Positions 51,667 through 61,763 of a stretch of DNA of 64,000 nucleotides are shown piece after piece; positions within the stretch are counted from its first letter, which is position 1, and each line of letters opens with the position of its first letter. Source of the stretch: Fundidesulfovibrio magnetotacticus (GTDB lineage Bacteria > Desulfobacterota > Desulfovibrionia > Desulfovibrionales > Desulfovibrionaceae). A program made the translations under genes and the position numbers. The notes under the pieces were generated by a model, which searched no databases, was not told the DNA's origin, and saw only the letters and a program-made list of their open reading frames with translations. The stretch spans positions 1 through 64,000 of the forward strand of contig NZ_BLTE01000015.1 of NCBI RefSeq assembly GCF_013019105.1, written 5' to 3'.

Positions 51667-51670
<4 letters not shown>
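51200..51670 (-). CDS. mreD: MreD-position membrane protein
   Basis: 156 residues with about five membrane helices (MPGVDFLAPGLILSL, GMAVVWLLIQEGTGSLAFG, NFLFMIILGACLGILHFG). The sequence is only weakly like MreD, but size, topology and position between mreC and mrdA agree. The ATG overlaps the mreC stop (ATGA). Confidence 0.78.
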
Positions 51671-53701
<2,031 letters not shown>

Positions 53702-53764
53702 TCACCGTAAGGAGCCTGGCGAATTGCACGGCGACGCCGCGCGGGGCGGTCGTCGCGAGCCGAC

Positions 53765-53794
53765 AAAAAAAGGCGGGCCGCGCGCGGCCGGCCC
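53765..53794 (-). terminator. Terminator-like hairpin upstream of mreB (possible attenuator)
   Basis: On the minus strand GGGCCG and CGGCCC pair around a GC-rich loop, then GCC and seven T. No minus-strand gene ends here: the next gene upstream is on the other strand. It is therefore either a leader attenuator of the mre operon or a guard against antisense transcription. A 14-bp palindrome (AGCCCGGCCGGGCT) is 20 bases further upstream. Confidence 0.5.
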
Positions 53795-53884
53795 TCGGTC
53801 GGCTGGGGATAGCCCGGCCGGGCTCCCCGTTCGAGGCTTGGTGTTGAGTCATTCCATCAACGTTGTCAACTCGATTCTGCCCAT

Positions 53885-54826
53885 ATGGACCACGTTTCAC
53901 GAGACGCCATCCGCACGCGGGGCCATCATGCCCTCTCGGTCCGCTGGCGCGCGGTCTTCGGGCGCGCCGCGCGCAAGATCCCCCTGGACGCCGGTTTTTC
54001 CTGCCCCAACCGCGACGGAACCCTCTCCAAGGGCGGCTGCATCTTCTGCAACGCCCGGGGGGCCGGCACGGGTTTGGCGCGCCTTCCCCTCGCGGAGCAG
54101 TGGGCGCGCTGGCGCGAGGCCCGACAGGCCCGCTGGGGCGACGTGGCCCTGGTGGGCTACCTCCAGGCCTTCTCCAACACCCACGGCCCGGCCCGGCGGC
54201 TGGCCAGGGTCCTGGACGAGCTGTCCCACATCCCGGACCTGGAGGGCCTTTGCCTGGGCACCCGCCCGGACTGCCTGGACCACGAAAAGCTCGCCCTCCT
54301 GGCGGCTTTCCCCGCGAAGGAGCTCTGGCTGGAACTGGGCTTGCAGTCCTGCAACCCGGCAACCCTTGCCCGGGTGAACCGGGGCCACGGCCCGGAGAGC
54401 TTCGCCGAGGCGGTCCGCGCGGCCCGCGACCACGGGCTCAAGGTTTGCGCGCACCTCATGGCCGGGCTGCCCGGAGAGGATGAGCGCCACTGGGACGCCA
54501 CCGTGGATTTCGTGGCCTCCCTGCCCGTGGCCGGGGTGAAGTTTCACAACCTCCACGTGGCCCGGGGCAGTCTCCTGGAGACCCACTGGCGCATCGGGGG
54601 GTACGAGCCTATCGCCCTGGAGCGTTACGCCGCATGGCTGGCGCGCGCCCTGGCCCGGCTCTCGCCGGAGGTGGTGGTGCACCGCCTGGCGGCGGACCCC
54701 GCCCATGGGGAACTCCTTGCGCCGGAATGGGCCGGGGACAAACGCCGGGTGCACGAGGCCATCCGCCGCGCCGCAGCCGCGTCGGGCCTGCGCCAGGGCG
54801 ACCTGTGGCCGCCCGCCCAGGGCTGA
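53885..54826 (+). CDS. Radical SAM protein, TIGR01212 (YhcC) family
   Basis: A 313-residue protein. The unusual cluster spacing is FSCPNRDGTLSKGGCIFCNARG (CxxxxxxxxxxCxxC-like, within residues 39-57), followed by GLCLGTRPDCLD, LWLELGLQSC, and HLMAGLPGEDE. This family is widespread and lacks a firmly assigned reaction, though some are linked to tRNA or polyprotein modification. The ATG at 53885 is 198 bases from mreB, divergent. Confidence 0.9.
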   Translation: MDHVSRDAIRTRGHHALSVRWRAVFGRAARKIPLDAGFSCPNRDGTLSKGGCIFCNARGAGTGLARLPLAEQWARWREARQARWGDVALVGYLQAFSNTHGPARRLARVLDELSHIPDLEGLCLGTRPDCLDHEKLALLAAFPAKELWLELGLQSCNPATLARVNRGHGPESFAEAVRAARDHGLKVCAHLMAGLPGEDERHWDATVDFVASLPVAGVKFHNLHVARGSLLETHWRIGGYEPIALERYAAWLARALARLSPEVVVHRLAADPAHGELLAPEWAGDKRRVHEAIRRAAAASGLRQGDLWPPAQG

Positions 54827-54946
54827 CGCGCCCCTGCCCCGGCACGCAAGAAGCGCGAAGGGCGTCGTCCTTGGGCCGGGTGAGTCACACACGCCGGTCC
54901 GCCCTTCCGGGGCCTTCCGGCCGCAACCGCATCCATGGAGCGTTCC

Positions 54947-55564
54947 ATGCACCGTTTCGCCGTCGTCCTGCTCGCGCTGGCCTGCCTTCTCCGGGCGGCC
55001 CCCTCCCCGGCCCAGACACGCCTGGCCACGCCCGGGGGGTCCTTCACCATCTCGCTGCCCTCGGGGTTCGTGACCATCCCGCCGCTGGAGCTTTACCTCT
55101 TCGAGCACCGGGGCCTCTCCGGCCCCGTGCCCCCCGAGGCCCTGGCCGAGTTCCGCAAGACGCGCATGGGTTTCCAGGCCCCGGCCGAAAAGTGGTTCAC
55201 CCTGCCCTATCTGATCGTCTCCGTGGAGACGGGCCGCAAGCGCGGCCCGCAGGACCTCTTCATGGAGAGCGTCATGGCCGAGCGCGACTCCGAGTCCCAG
55301 TCCTCCGGAGAGGGCCACCGCTTCCTGGAGAAGGACCACCAGCCTCTCAAACGGATGACCTATTATAAGGATGTGGCCTACTCGGCGGCCCACGGGCGCA
55401 AGGTGGCCATGGGCTCCTACACGTGGCTGACGAGCCAGGGCTTCATCCGCGTGGCCTGGTTCGCGCCCGAGGACCAGTTGCGCGCCTGGGAGCCCCAGCT
55501 GCACCAGGCCGCCATGAGCGTGGTGCTCTCGCCGGAGCTGGAATACCGCCCGGAGGGCCGGTAA
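54947..55564 (+). CDS. Secreted hypothetical protein
   Basis: A 205-residue protein with a signal peptide (HRFAVVLLALACLLRAAPSPAQ). The mature part begins TRLATPGGSFTISLPSGFV and has a C-terminal alpha-beta pattern ending ELEYRPEGR. The layout resembles periplasmic proteins that fold around a 'sodium/photosystem-oxygen-evolving PsbP-like' core, but I cannot assign a family. The ATG at 54947 has GGAG six bases ahead; an ATG at 54935 is in frame. The TAA overlaps the ATG of the next gene. Confidence 0.7.
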   Translation: MHRFAVVLLALACLLRAAPSPAQTRLATPGGSFTISLPSGFVTIPPLELYLFEHRGLSGPVPPEALAEFRKTRMGFQAPAEKWFTLPYLIVSVETGRKRGPQDLFMESVMAERDSESQSSGEGHRFLEKDHQPLKRMTYYKDVAYSAAHGRKVAMGSYTWLTSQGFIRVAWFAPEDQLRAWEPQLHQAAMSVVLSPELEYRPEGR

Positions 55565-56037
55565 TGACGCGTTCGGAACTGCTGGCGTACGGGCCACTGG
55601 CCCTGGAGCTGACCTGGGACGCCGGATGGCTCGCCTCCATCCGTCCGCGCTGGGCGCAAGACGGCGAGACGTCCAGGATCGCGACGGCGCACGGCAGGGC
55701 GCTCCAGGAGGCGTTTGCCCGCTACGTGGCGGGCGAGCGGGTCACGTGGCCGGAGTTGCCCGTGGACCTGGCGGCCCTGCCCCCCTTTTTCCGGGCGGTG
55801 CTCACGGAGCTTGCGCGCATCCCGGCCGGGGAGACCCTGAGCTACGGCGAGCTGGCCGCGCGCTGCGGCCGCCCGGGCGCGGCCCGCGCGGTGGGCCAGG
55901 CCATGGCGCGCAACCCCTGGCCCCTGGTGTACCCCTGCCACCGCGTGCTGGCGGCAGGGGGCAGGATCGGCGGGTACGGGCCGGGGCTGGAAATGAAGCG
56001 GTGGCTGCTGGGGCTGGAGGGGAAGCTTCCGGCCTGA
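55564..56037 (+). CDS. ogt: Methylated-DNA-protein cysteine methyltransferase
   Basis: A 157-residue suicide alkyltransferase that removes O6-alkyl groups from guanine. The active-site Cys is in WPLVYPCHRVLAAGGRIGGYG (PCHRV). The DNA-binding helix segment LSYGELAARCGRPGAARAVGQAMARN is the usual helix-turn-helix with the arginine finger. It is one of two such genes within 2 kb. The start overlaps the preceding stop. Confidence 0.94.
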   Translation: MTRSELLAYGPLALELTWDAGWLASIRPRWAQDGETSRIATAHGRALQEAFARYVAGERVTWPELPVDLAALPPFFRAVLTELARIPAGETLSYGELAARCGRPGAARAVGQAMARNPWPLVYPCHRVLAAGGRIGGYGPGLEMKRWLLGLEGKLPA

Positions 56038-56046
56038 GGCCGTAGG

Positions 56047-56337
56047 TCAACCCGCCATCCTCGGTTCCACCCCCCGCACGATCTCAGCCCCCATTTCCCG
56101 CTCGACCTTCGAAAGGTCGTGCGCCTGCTGAAGATTCAACCAGAACTCCGGCGTGGTGCCGAAATAGCGGGCCAGACGCAGGGCCGTGTCGGCCGAAACG
56201 CCCCGTCGCTCGCGGGCGATGTCGTTCACACGCGTGACGGGAACGCGCAGGGCCAGGGCCAAAGCGTTGGCGGAAAGCTCCAACGGCTTCATGAACTCCT
56301 CGCGCAGCACCTCGCCAGGATGGGTACGGATTCTCAC
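56047..56337 (-). CDS. higA: HigA-type antitoxin
   Basis: A 96-residue XRE-family antitoxin of the HigA type. The opening RIRTHPGEVLREEFMKPL and the helix-turn-helix ANALALALRVPVTRVNDIARERRG are diagnostic, with DTALRLARYFGTTPEFWLNLQ after it. The GTG start has AAGGAG seven bases ahead. It lies just downstream of higB, the usual order, but the toxin frame runs into it. Confidence 0.92.
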   Translation of the reverse strand: MRIRTHPGEVLREEFMKPLELSANALALALRVPVTRVNDIARERRGVSADTALRLARYFGTTPEFWLNLQQAHDLSKVEREMGAEIVRGVEPRMAG

Positions 56338-56629
56338 GGCTGCACTCCTTCCAATGGTAGTCGACGATCTCCACCTCGTCTGGACCATCATCGGTCCAGA
56401 CGAAACAGACGCGCCATTGGCGGTTGATACGGATGCTGTATTGCCCGGCGCGGTCTCCGCGCAGACTCTCCAACCTGTTGCCGGGAGGCAAGAGGAGATC
56501 GCCAAGCACCCTGGCCGCATCAAGCATGTCCAGCTTGCGCAGGGCAATGCCCTCGATGGCGGCGAAACGGGGAACTTTCTCGCCGTCGAACAGCGCCTTC
56601 ACCCGTCGGTCCTTGAAGCCCTTGATCAT
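56084..56629 (-). CDS. higB: HigB toxin with read-through extension over higA
   Basis: Residues 1-92 are a complete RelE-fold HigB: MIKGFKDRRVKALF, LDMLDAARVLGDLLLPPG, YSIRINRQWRVCF, and EVEIVDYH. Such proteins normally stop there. Here codon 93 is TGG instead of a stop, and the frame continues another 89 codons out of frame across most of higA, ending at 56084. The tail is Arg/Gly-rich and looks like an accidental frame. A single A-to-G change (TGA to TGG) would explain it. The toxin cleaves mRNA at ribosomes; whether the fusion is active is unknown. Confidence 0.8.
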   Translation of the reverse strand: MIKGFKDRRVKALFDGEKVPRFAAIEGIALRKLDMLDAARVLGDLLLPPGNRLESLRGDRAGQYSIRINRQWRVCFVWTDDGPDEVEIVDYHWKECSRENPYPSWRGAARGVHEAVGAFRQRFGPGPARSRHACERHRPRATGRFGRHGPASGPLFRHHAGVLVESSAGARPFEGRAGNGG

Positions 56630-56724
56630 GGTTCACGGCATACCGTTAATCATTTAACGACAAGCGGCAAGCCGACGCCAATTGCCCGCCGGAAACCGGG
56701 AAGACGCCGACCCCGCCTTGGGCT

Positions 56725-57321
56725 ATGCCTCCAGCCATGGACGCGCCCGACGCCTTCACCCTCTCCCTCTCCGACGACGCCCGCTGGGACGCCGTGCGAA
56801 CCTGCGCTCCCTCCGCCGACGGGCTGTTCGTCTACGCCGTGCGCACCACGGGCGTGTTCTGCCGTCCCTCCTGCCGCTCCCGCACGCCCCGGCGCGGCAA
56901 CGTGCGCTATTATCCCGACCCGGACGCGGCCAAGGCCGCCGGATACCGGCCCTGCGCCCGCTGCCGCCCGGACCTCGCGGAGCACGACCCCGTCGGCGAC
57001 CTGACCGGCCGCGCCCTGGCGTTTCTGGAACGCCTCGCCCACGACCCCGCCGCCCTGCGCCGGGAGCTGGACGGCCTGGGCGTCACGCGCGACCGGCTCG
57101 ACCGGCTCCTCAGGGCCCGCACCGGCCGCACCTCCCGTCAAAGCCTGGACGCCCTGCGCGTGGCCAAGGCCCTGGAACTCCTGCGCACGACCTCCCTGCC
57201 CGTGGCCCGCGCGGCCCTGGACAGCGGTTTCGAGAGCCTTTCCACCTTCTACAGGCGCTTCCGCGACCTCACGGGCCAGACGCCCGGACAGGTCCGCGCC
57301 GCCCGGGAGAACGCTCCGTGA
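56725..57321 (+). CDS. adaA: Ada-type methylphosphotriester sensor and AraC regulator
   Basis: A 198-residue regulator. The N-terminal Ada zinc domain has the four cysteines in TGVFCRPSCRSRTP and YRPCARCRPDLAEHD; the first accepts a methyl group from DNA phosphotriesters. The C-terminal part is an AraC-type helix-turn-helix (LPVARAALDSGFESLSTFYRRFRDLTGQTPG). It lacks the O6-methyltransferase half of E. coli Ada, which is the next gene. A start at 56737 is also possible; neither has a clear ribosome-binding site. Confidence 0.93.
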   Translation: MPPAMDAPDAFTLSLSDDARWDAVRTCAPSADGLFVYAVRTTGVFCRPSCRSRTPRRGNVRYYPDPDAAKAAGYRPCARCRPDLAEHDPVGDLTGRALAFLERLAHDPAALRRELDGLGVTRDRLDRLLRARTGRTSRQSLDALRVAKALELLRTTSLPVARAALDSGFESLSTFYRRFRDLTGQTPGQVRAARENAP

Positions 57322-57803
57322 ACCTCCTCCACGTGGACACACCCGTCGGACGCCTGGGCCTGGCCGCGCAAGAAGACGCGCTGGCCATGGTCCTCCTGCC
57401 CGGCGAGGCCGCGCCCCAGGGCTGCCATCCCGCGCCCACCCCGCTCCTGCGCGAGGCCGCGCGGCAGCTCCAGGCCTATTTCAAAAGGGGACTGCGCCTT
57501 TTCGACCTGCCTCTGGCCCCCGCGGGCACGCCCTTCCAACTGGCCGTCTGGGAGGCTGTGCGTGGCGTCCCCTACGGCTGCACGGCCAGCTACGCCCACA
57601 TCGCCGCCCGCGCGGGGCGACCGGGTTCGGCCCGCGCCGCCGGGGCGGCCAACGGGCGCAACCCCCTGCCCCTGGTGACCCCCTGCCACCGCGTGGTGGG
57701 GTCGGACGGCAGCCTCACGGGCTACCGCGGCGGGCTGGCCCTCAAGCGTTTCCTGCTGGACCTGGAGCAGGGGCGCGCGTCCCCGGGCATGCCGCACGGC
57801 TGA
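57318..57803 (+). CDS. adaB: O6-methylguanine-DNA methyltransferase (AdaB-type)
   Basis: A 161-residue protein. The N-terminal domain LHVDTPVGRLGLAA is followed by TPFQLAVWEAVRGVPYGCTASYAHIA and active-site Cys in LPLVTPCHRVVGSDGSLTGYRGGLALK. The GTG overlaps the adaA stop (GTGA), so the two are made together, equivalent to the adaA-adaB pair of Bacillus rather than the fused E. coli Ada. Confidence 0.94.
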   Translation: MNLLHVDTPVGRLGLAAQEDALAMVLLPGEAAPQGCHPAPTPLLREAARQLQAYFKRGLRLFDLPLAPAGTPFQLAVWEAVRGVPYGCTASYAHIAARAGRPGSARAAGAANGRNPLPLVTPCHRVVGSDGSLTGYRGGLALKRFLLDLEQGRASPGMPHG

Positions 57804-57948
57804 ACAGCGCGAGCCCAGGAATCGGGCCGCGCGGCCCGGCACGTCCTGTCCGCCCTGCGCATCCGGGGCCTCGCCGGGGCGCCCCACGCGATCGCCGTGG
57901 AGCCTGTCAACCCGCTCCGGACGCGGACGGGCCTTTCAGCGCGTCCAG

Positions 57949-57970
57949 GCGGGACCGTATGTCCCGCTTT
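57949..57970 (+). terminator. Probable terminator after adaB
   Basis: A 7-bp stem (GCGGGAC with GTCCCGC), loop CGTAT, followed by TTTGCTT. It lies 146 bases past the stop, just before the cvpA leader, so it could also affect cvpA. Confidence 0.45.
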
Positions 57971-58003
57971 GCTTCCCCGCAAAAAAGCTGCTAGGCAGGC
58001 CGC

Positions 58004-58600
58004 GTGAACATCGCGGACCTCACGCTGCTCATCATCTGGGGCTTCTTCTTCGTGCGGGGCTACATCCGTGGCCTGGTGAAGGAGGCGGCGTCCATCCTGG
58101 CACTTATCCTGGGATTCAAACTGGCCGTGGCCTACTCCCCCGCCCTGTCCCCGCACCTGACGCCCCTGGTCTCCAATCCGGCCTTCGCCGCGCCGGCGGC
58201 CTTCCTGATTCTTTTCGTCGGCGTGATGATCGCGTGTTCGCTCCTGGTGTCCGGTCTCACCACGCTCATGAAGCTCACGCTCATCGACTGGGCCAACAAG
58301 TTCTTCGGAGGCTTCTTCGGGCTGGCCAAGGGCATCCTCGTCACGGCGCTGATCCTCTGGGTCTGGACCGTGCTCCTGCCCAGGCCGGACTTCATGGCCT
58401 CCTCCCGTCTGGTGCCCGTGCTGGAGAAGGTGGACGGCTTCCTCACCCAGTACATCCCGCCGGACTGGAAGCAAAAGCTCAAGAACCTCACGCCCGGCCC
58501 GGTGGTCCCGCAGACCAAGCCCGTGCCGGAGCCGCCCAAGCCCAAGGACGCCCCGGCCAAACCCGCCGGGCAGCAGGGCCAGCAGCCCAAGAAAGGATGA
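58004..58600 (+). CDS. CvpA-family membrane protein
   Basis: A 198-residue inner-membrane protein with four helices (ADLTLLIIWGFFFVRGYIRGLV, ILALILGFKLAVAYS, PAAFLILFVGVMIACSLLVSG, FFGLAKGILVTALILWVW) and the CvpA signature GFFFVRGYIRGLVKEAAS. The C-terminus is Pro/Lys-rich. CvpA-type proteins are linked to envelope stress and colicin V secretion. The GTG start is supported by the family's N-terminus. Its stop is overlapped or closely followed by mazG. Confidence 0.9.
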   Translation: MNIADLTLLIIWGFFFVRGYIRGLVKEAASILALILGFKLAVAYSPALSPHLTPLVSNPAFAAPAAFLILFVGVMIACSLLVSGLTTLMKLTLIDWANKFFGGFFGLAKGILVTALILWVWTVLLPRPDFMASSRLVPVLEKVDGFLTQYIPPDWKQKLKNLTPGPVVPQTKPVPEPPKPKDAPAKPAGQQGQQPKKG

Positions 58601-58605
58601 CCCCC

Positions 58606-59394
58606 ATGCAAGACGCCTCCGGCGACTCCCTGGCCAAGCTGCGCCAGGTGGTCGCCTCCCTGCTTGGACCGGGCGGATGCCCCTGGGATCAGGCCCAGAC
58701 CCCCGAGACCCTCTGCGACTACGTGATCGAGGAGGCCCACGAACTGGTGGAGGCCATCCGCTCCGGAGACGCGGCGGGCGCGGCCGAGGAGCTGGGCGAC
58801 GTGCTCTTCCTGCTCTGCTTCGTGGCCGCCCTCTACGAAGGGCGCGGGACCTTCACCATGGCCCAGGCCATCGACTCGGCCTCCGCCAAGATGATCCGCC
58901 GCCACCCCCACGTATTCGAGGGTCTGAGCGTCGAGAACCAGGAGGAACTCCTGCGCAACTGGGAGCGCATCAAGCGCGGCGAAAAGGAGGACCCGGGCGG
59001 CATCTTCGCCTCGCTGCCCCGGGGACTGCCCGCCCTGCTCAAGGCCTACCGGCTCAACGCCAAGGCCGCGCGCCATCATTTCACCTGGGAGTCGGACCAG
59101 GCCCAGGAGGCAAAGCTGGCCGATGAATGGAAGGAACTTCAGGAGGCGCGCGCCCAGGGCGACCAGGCGCGCGTGGAGGCGGAATTCGGCGACTATCTCT
59201 TCACGCTGGTGGAATACGGCCGCAGGCTGGGCGTGAAGGCCAACGCCGCCCTGGAAGGTGCCAACGCCGCCTTCCTGCGCCGCTTCGAGGCCATGGAGGC
59301 CCTGGCCCGGCAACGGGACCAGGACACCTCCGGCTTCAAGCTGGCGGACTGGGACAGCCTCTGGGACGAGGTGAAGGCCGCCGAGCGGGGCTGA
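58606..59394 (+). CDS. mazG: Nucleoside triphosphate pyrophosphohydrolase MazG
   Basis: 262 residues, a full two-domain MazG. It converts dNTPs and NTPs to monophosphate and pyrophosphate. The metal-binding E-x-x-E motifs are in CDYVIEEAHELVEAIRSGD with AAEELGDVLF, and in the second domain VEAEFGDYLFTLVEYGRR. GGCPWDQAQTPETL is the usual opening. The ATG at 58606 has AAAGGA eight bases ahead; one at 58597 overlaps the cvpA stop but leaves no room for a ribosome-binding site. Confidence 0.94.
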   Translation: MQDASGDSLAKLRQVVASLLGPGGCPWDQAQTPETLCDYVIEEAHELVEAIRSGDAAGAAEELGDVLFLLCFVAALYEGRGTFTMAQAIDSASAKMIRRHPHVFEGLSVENQEELLRNWERIKRGEKEDPGGIFASLPRGLPALLKAYRLNAKAARHHFTWESDQAQEAKLADEWKELQEARAQGDQARVEAEFGDYLFTLVEYGRRLGVKANAALEGANAAFLRRFEAMEALARQRDQDTSGFKLADWDSLWDEVKAAERG

Positions 59395-59407
59395 GCCCTC
59401 CCCGGGC

Positions 59408-59749
59408 TCATTGCACGCTGCCGCGCACGGGCACGTTCCAGTGTCCGGCGGGCACGGGCAGGCACACCGTGCGCCCGGCGATGGCCGCGCACATGATCAG
59501 CTCGCCCCCGGCCTCGTTCCAGTAGAGTTTCGAGGCGAACAGCTTCACGATCTCTCCCACGGGCATGTCGCCCGCCCCGGCAGCGCCCAGCGCCGCCGAA
59601 AGCAGCGAGCGCGCCGCCTTGCCGATGGCCGAAAGCGCCTCGCTGGAGATGGCCACGTCCGCGCTGTCGAGTTCGTGAAGGTTGGCCGGGTCCGTCTTCT
59701 GTCTGGCCGCCAGGGCGTCCAGCAGCGATGATTCGATGTGATTGGCCAT
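59408..59749 (-). CDS. Hypothetical protein, 113 aa
   Basis: An alpha-helical protein (MANHIESSLLDALAARQ, ISSEALSAIGKAARSLLSAA) with a hydrophobic C-terminal part including LIMCAAIAGRTVCLPVP. Two cysteines, no family recognised. AGGAGG five bases before the ATG strongly supports translation. It is convergent with mazG and divergent from the next gene. Confidence 0.65.
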   Translation of the reverse strand: MANHIESSLLDALAARQKTDPANLHELDSADVAISSEALSAIGKAARSLLSAALGAAGAGDMPVGEIVKLFASKLYWNEAGGELIMCAAIAGRTVCLPVPAGHWNVPVRGSVQ

Positions 59750-59815
59750 GTGAGCCTCCTTGCTTGGAACAATTCCTAGCAAGAGCCGGGCCACATGCCG
59801 CCCAAGAGGAGTACC

Positions 59816-60244
59816 ATGCGCGTCAACGACCTGAAAAAACCCTACAAACTCTTTTTCGCTTGTCTGGCGCTTTTCGCTCTGCTCACCTACCTGGGCCGGG
59901 AAACCGACAAGCCCGTGCTGCTCACCGGCGTGGTGGCGGGCGTGCAGAGCGTGGACGGCATCGTACGCGCCCTGGCCGTGGACGCGGGCGGCACCCGCTA
60001 CGTGGTGCGCGTCACCGGAGTCTACCTCACCGACCACCCTTCCCCGGACCTCCAGGAGAACCAGGAAGTGGAGTTGCGGGCCAGCGCGTTCAAGGGGCTC
60101 AAGCGCGGCGTTTCCTGCGACCTGGTGGAGATCGTCAAGGTCGGGGCCGTGCGCGAGGCCGACCCCAACGCCTCACCGCCAGATTGGGACAAAGCGCTGC
60201 CCGTCGACGATCTCAAGGCCCCCCTGGGCTTCAAAGGCATGTAG
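59816..60244 (+). CDS. Membrane-anchored hypothetical protein, 142 aa
   Basis: One N-terminal membrane helix (LFFACLALFALLTYLG) and a beta-rich domain (VVAGVQSVDGIVRALAVDAGGTRYVVRV). No family recognised. AAGAGGAG precedes the ATG at 59816. The 3' end overlaps the convergent next gene by 72 bp, which is large; both frames look coding there. Confidence 0.65.
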   Translation: MRVNDLKKPYKLFFACLALFALLTYLGRETDKPVLLTGVVAGVQSVDGIVRALAVDAGGTRYVVRVTGVYLTDHPSPDLQENQEVELRASAFKGLKRGVSCDLVEIVKVGAVREADPNASPPDWDKALPVDDLKAPLGFKGM

Positions 60245-61642
60245 GCAGAAGCTGCCGGGCACGAGACCGGCCTCCAGGCGCGCCACGGGGCGTTCGGCGT
60301 AGCCTTGCGCGTCCAGCCGCGTGATCTCCAGCATCGCCAGGGCGCGCCCGTAGTGCCCAGAGCTGTCCTGCCCGGGCCGATAGAGCCGCCCCCCGCGCAA
60401 GAACACCCGCCCCCCCGGACGCGCGCGGCGCACGTCGCGCACCACGGGGTTGCAGGGATGTGGCTCGTAGGGGCCGAAACGATCCGGGGCGTGGAAGAGG
60501 TGCAACTCGTCCCAGGAGGAGCCGCCGGGACGCTTGAGCGTGGCGAAGAGCCACCAGCGCCCGCCGTGCTCCAGGAACGTGGCGTCCGCCGCCGGTCCCT
60601 CCAGGAGCACCCGGTCCAGCTCCCAGCGCAGGGGGAAATCCGTGCAGCGGTAGAGCCGCACCTGCCCGGCCGCCCCGGTCTCGGGGACCATCCACACCTG
60701 CCCGCCGTGGGCGAACACCTGGGGATAGGAGAGATGGAAGGGCTCCTCCAGGATGCGCCTGGCGGCGCCGAAGCCTCCGCCGGGCCGTTCCTCCAGCACG
60801 CAGAGCCTGCCGCGCCCCTGTCCGGGGATCTCCTCGGCGAAGAGCCAGCGCCTGCCGTTGTGCTCGAAAAGGAAGGGATCGGCCCAGCCCGTGCCCTTGG
60901 GCGGGAAGAGCGGCGTGAAGGGGCGCGTGGCGAAGTCCGGGGCCATGGGATCGCCGTCGCCGGGGCGCAGGGCCAGATACCACTGGCGGCGGTGGAGCAG
61001 GTCGAACCAGGCGCGTTCCAGGCCCCAGGCGGCCAGACGCGCGACGAAGCCCGCCCAGGCGGCGGGGCCGGGGCGGCAGGGGCCCGACGCCGTCGCCTCG
61101 GGCAGGGAGTCCCAGAAGGCCTCGCCCTCCCGGGCGTATCGCCCGAGCGTCCAGGCGGGCAGCGCGGCCGCCTTGGCCATGTGGGCCGTGGCCCATTTGA
61201 GGGGCGCGGGGGCGTCCAGGCAGGTGGAGGCGCCTGCCGCCAGGCGCGGCGCGCGGCCGGGGCGATCCCAGATCAGGCGCACCTCCACGGCTCCGTCCTT
61301 CATGCGCGAGGGATGCGCGGGCTCCAGGCGCAACACGCCCAAGGCCGGGGGATGTGTCCCGACCGGGAGGTCCAGGCCGGGCGGCAGCACGAGCACCGAG
61401 GGCCGGGCGTCTCCGGTAGCCGTGGAGGGCGTCCAGGGCGCGAAGAGGTCCGGGGACGGGCGCTTGATAAGCCGCTGCACGGGCAGAAGCGCCAGCCAGG
61501 GCAGGGGCACGGCCTCCTCCTGGCGTCCGGGCAGGGCCACGGCCAGGCCTGCGCCGCCCAGATGGTCGAGCATCAGGGCCTGCCAGCGTCTGGCGAAGCC
61601 CGGGGCGTAGGCCACGCCCGCGGTCACGGGGGTCTTGTCCAC
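60173..61642 (-). CDS. Glucosamine inositolphosphorylceramide transferase-like / beta-propeller glycan protein
   Basis: 489 residues. From about 240 on it has the five-bladed-propeller pattern of GH43-like proteins: GWADPFLFEHNGRRWLFAEEI, YPQVFAHGGQVWMVPET, DATFLEHGGRWWLFATL, ELHLFHAPDRFGPYEPHPCNPV, and RPGQDSSGHYGRALAML. This is typical of the bacterial homologues of the plant GINT1 N-terminal domain, often in polysaccharide clusters. The N-terminal part is less clear. The neighbouring AlgI/AlgJ genes support a glycan role. A catalytic reaction is not certain. Confidence 0.72.
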   Translation of the reverse strand: MDKTPVTAGVAYAPGFARRWQALMLDHLGGAGLAVALPGRQEEAVPLPWLALLPVQRLIKRPSPDLFAPWTPSTATGDARPSVLVLPPGLDLPVGTHPPALGVLRLEPAHPSRMKDGAVEVRLIWDRPGRAPRLAAGASTCLDAPAPLKWATAHMAKAAALPAWTLGRYAREGEAFWDSLPEATASGPCRPGPAAWAGFVARLAAWGLERAWFDLLHRRQWYLALRPGDGDPMAPDFATRPFTPLFPPKGTGWADPFLFEHNGRRWLFAEEIPGQGRGRLCVLEERPGGGFGAARRILEEPFHLSYPQVFAHGGQVWMVPETGAAGQVRLYRCTDFPLRWELDRVLLEGPAADATFLEHGGRWWLFATLKRPGGSSWDELHLFHAPDRFGPYEPHPCNPVVRDVRRARPGGRVFLRGGRLYRPGQDSSGHYGRALAMLEITRLDAQGYAERPVARLEAGLVPGSFCLHAFEAQGGLEIVDGQRFVPIWR

Positions 61643-61763
61643 GGCGATCCTCCGGGCGTGGAGCTACCGCCTGGAACGGGTGTTGTCAAAACCACGGCCA
61701 TCGGGTAATTGGCCCGAGTCCCACGGGGGACTTCCCTTCCAATCCGCTTGATCGCAGGACATC

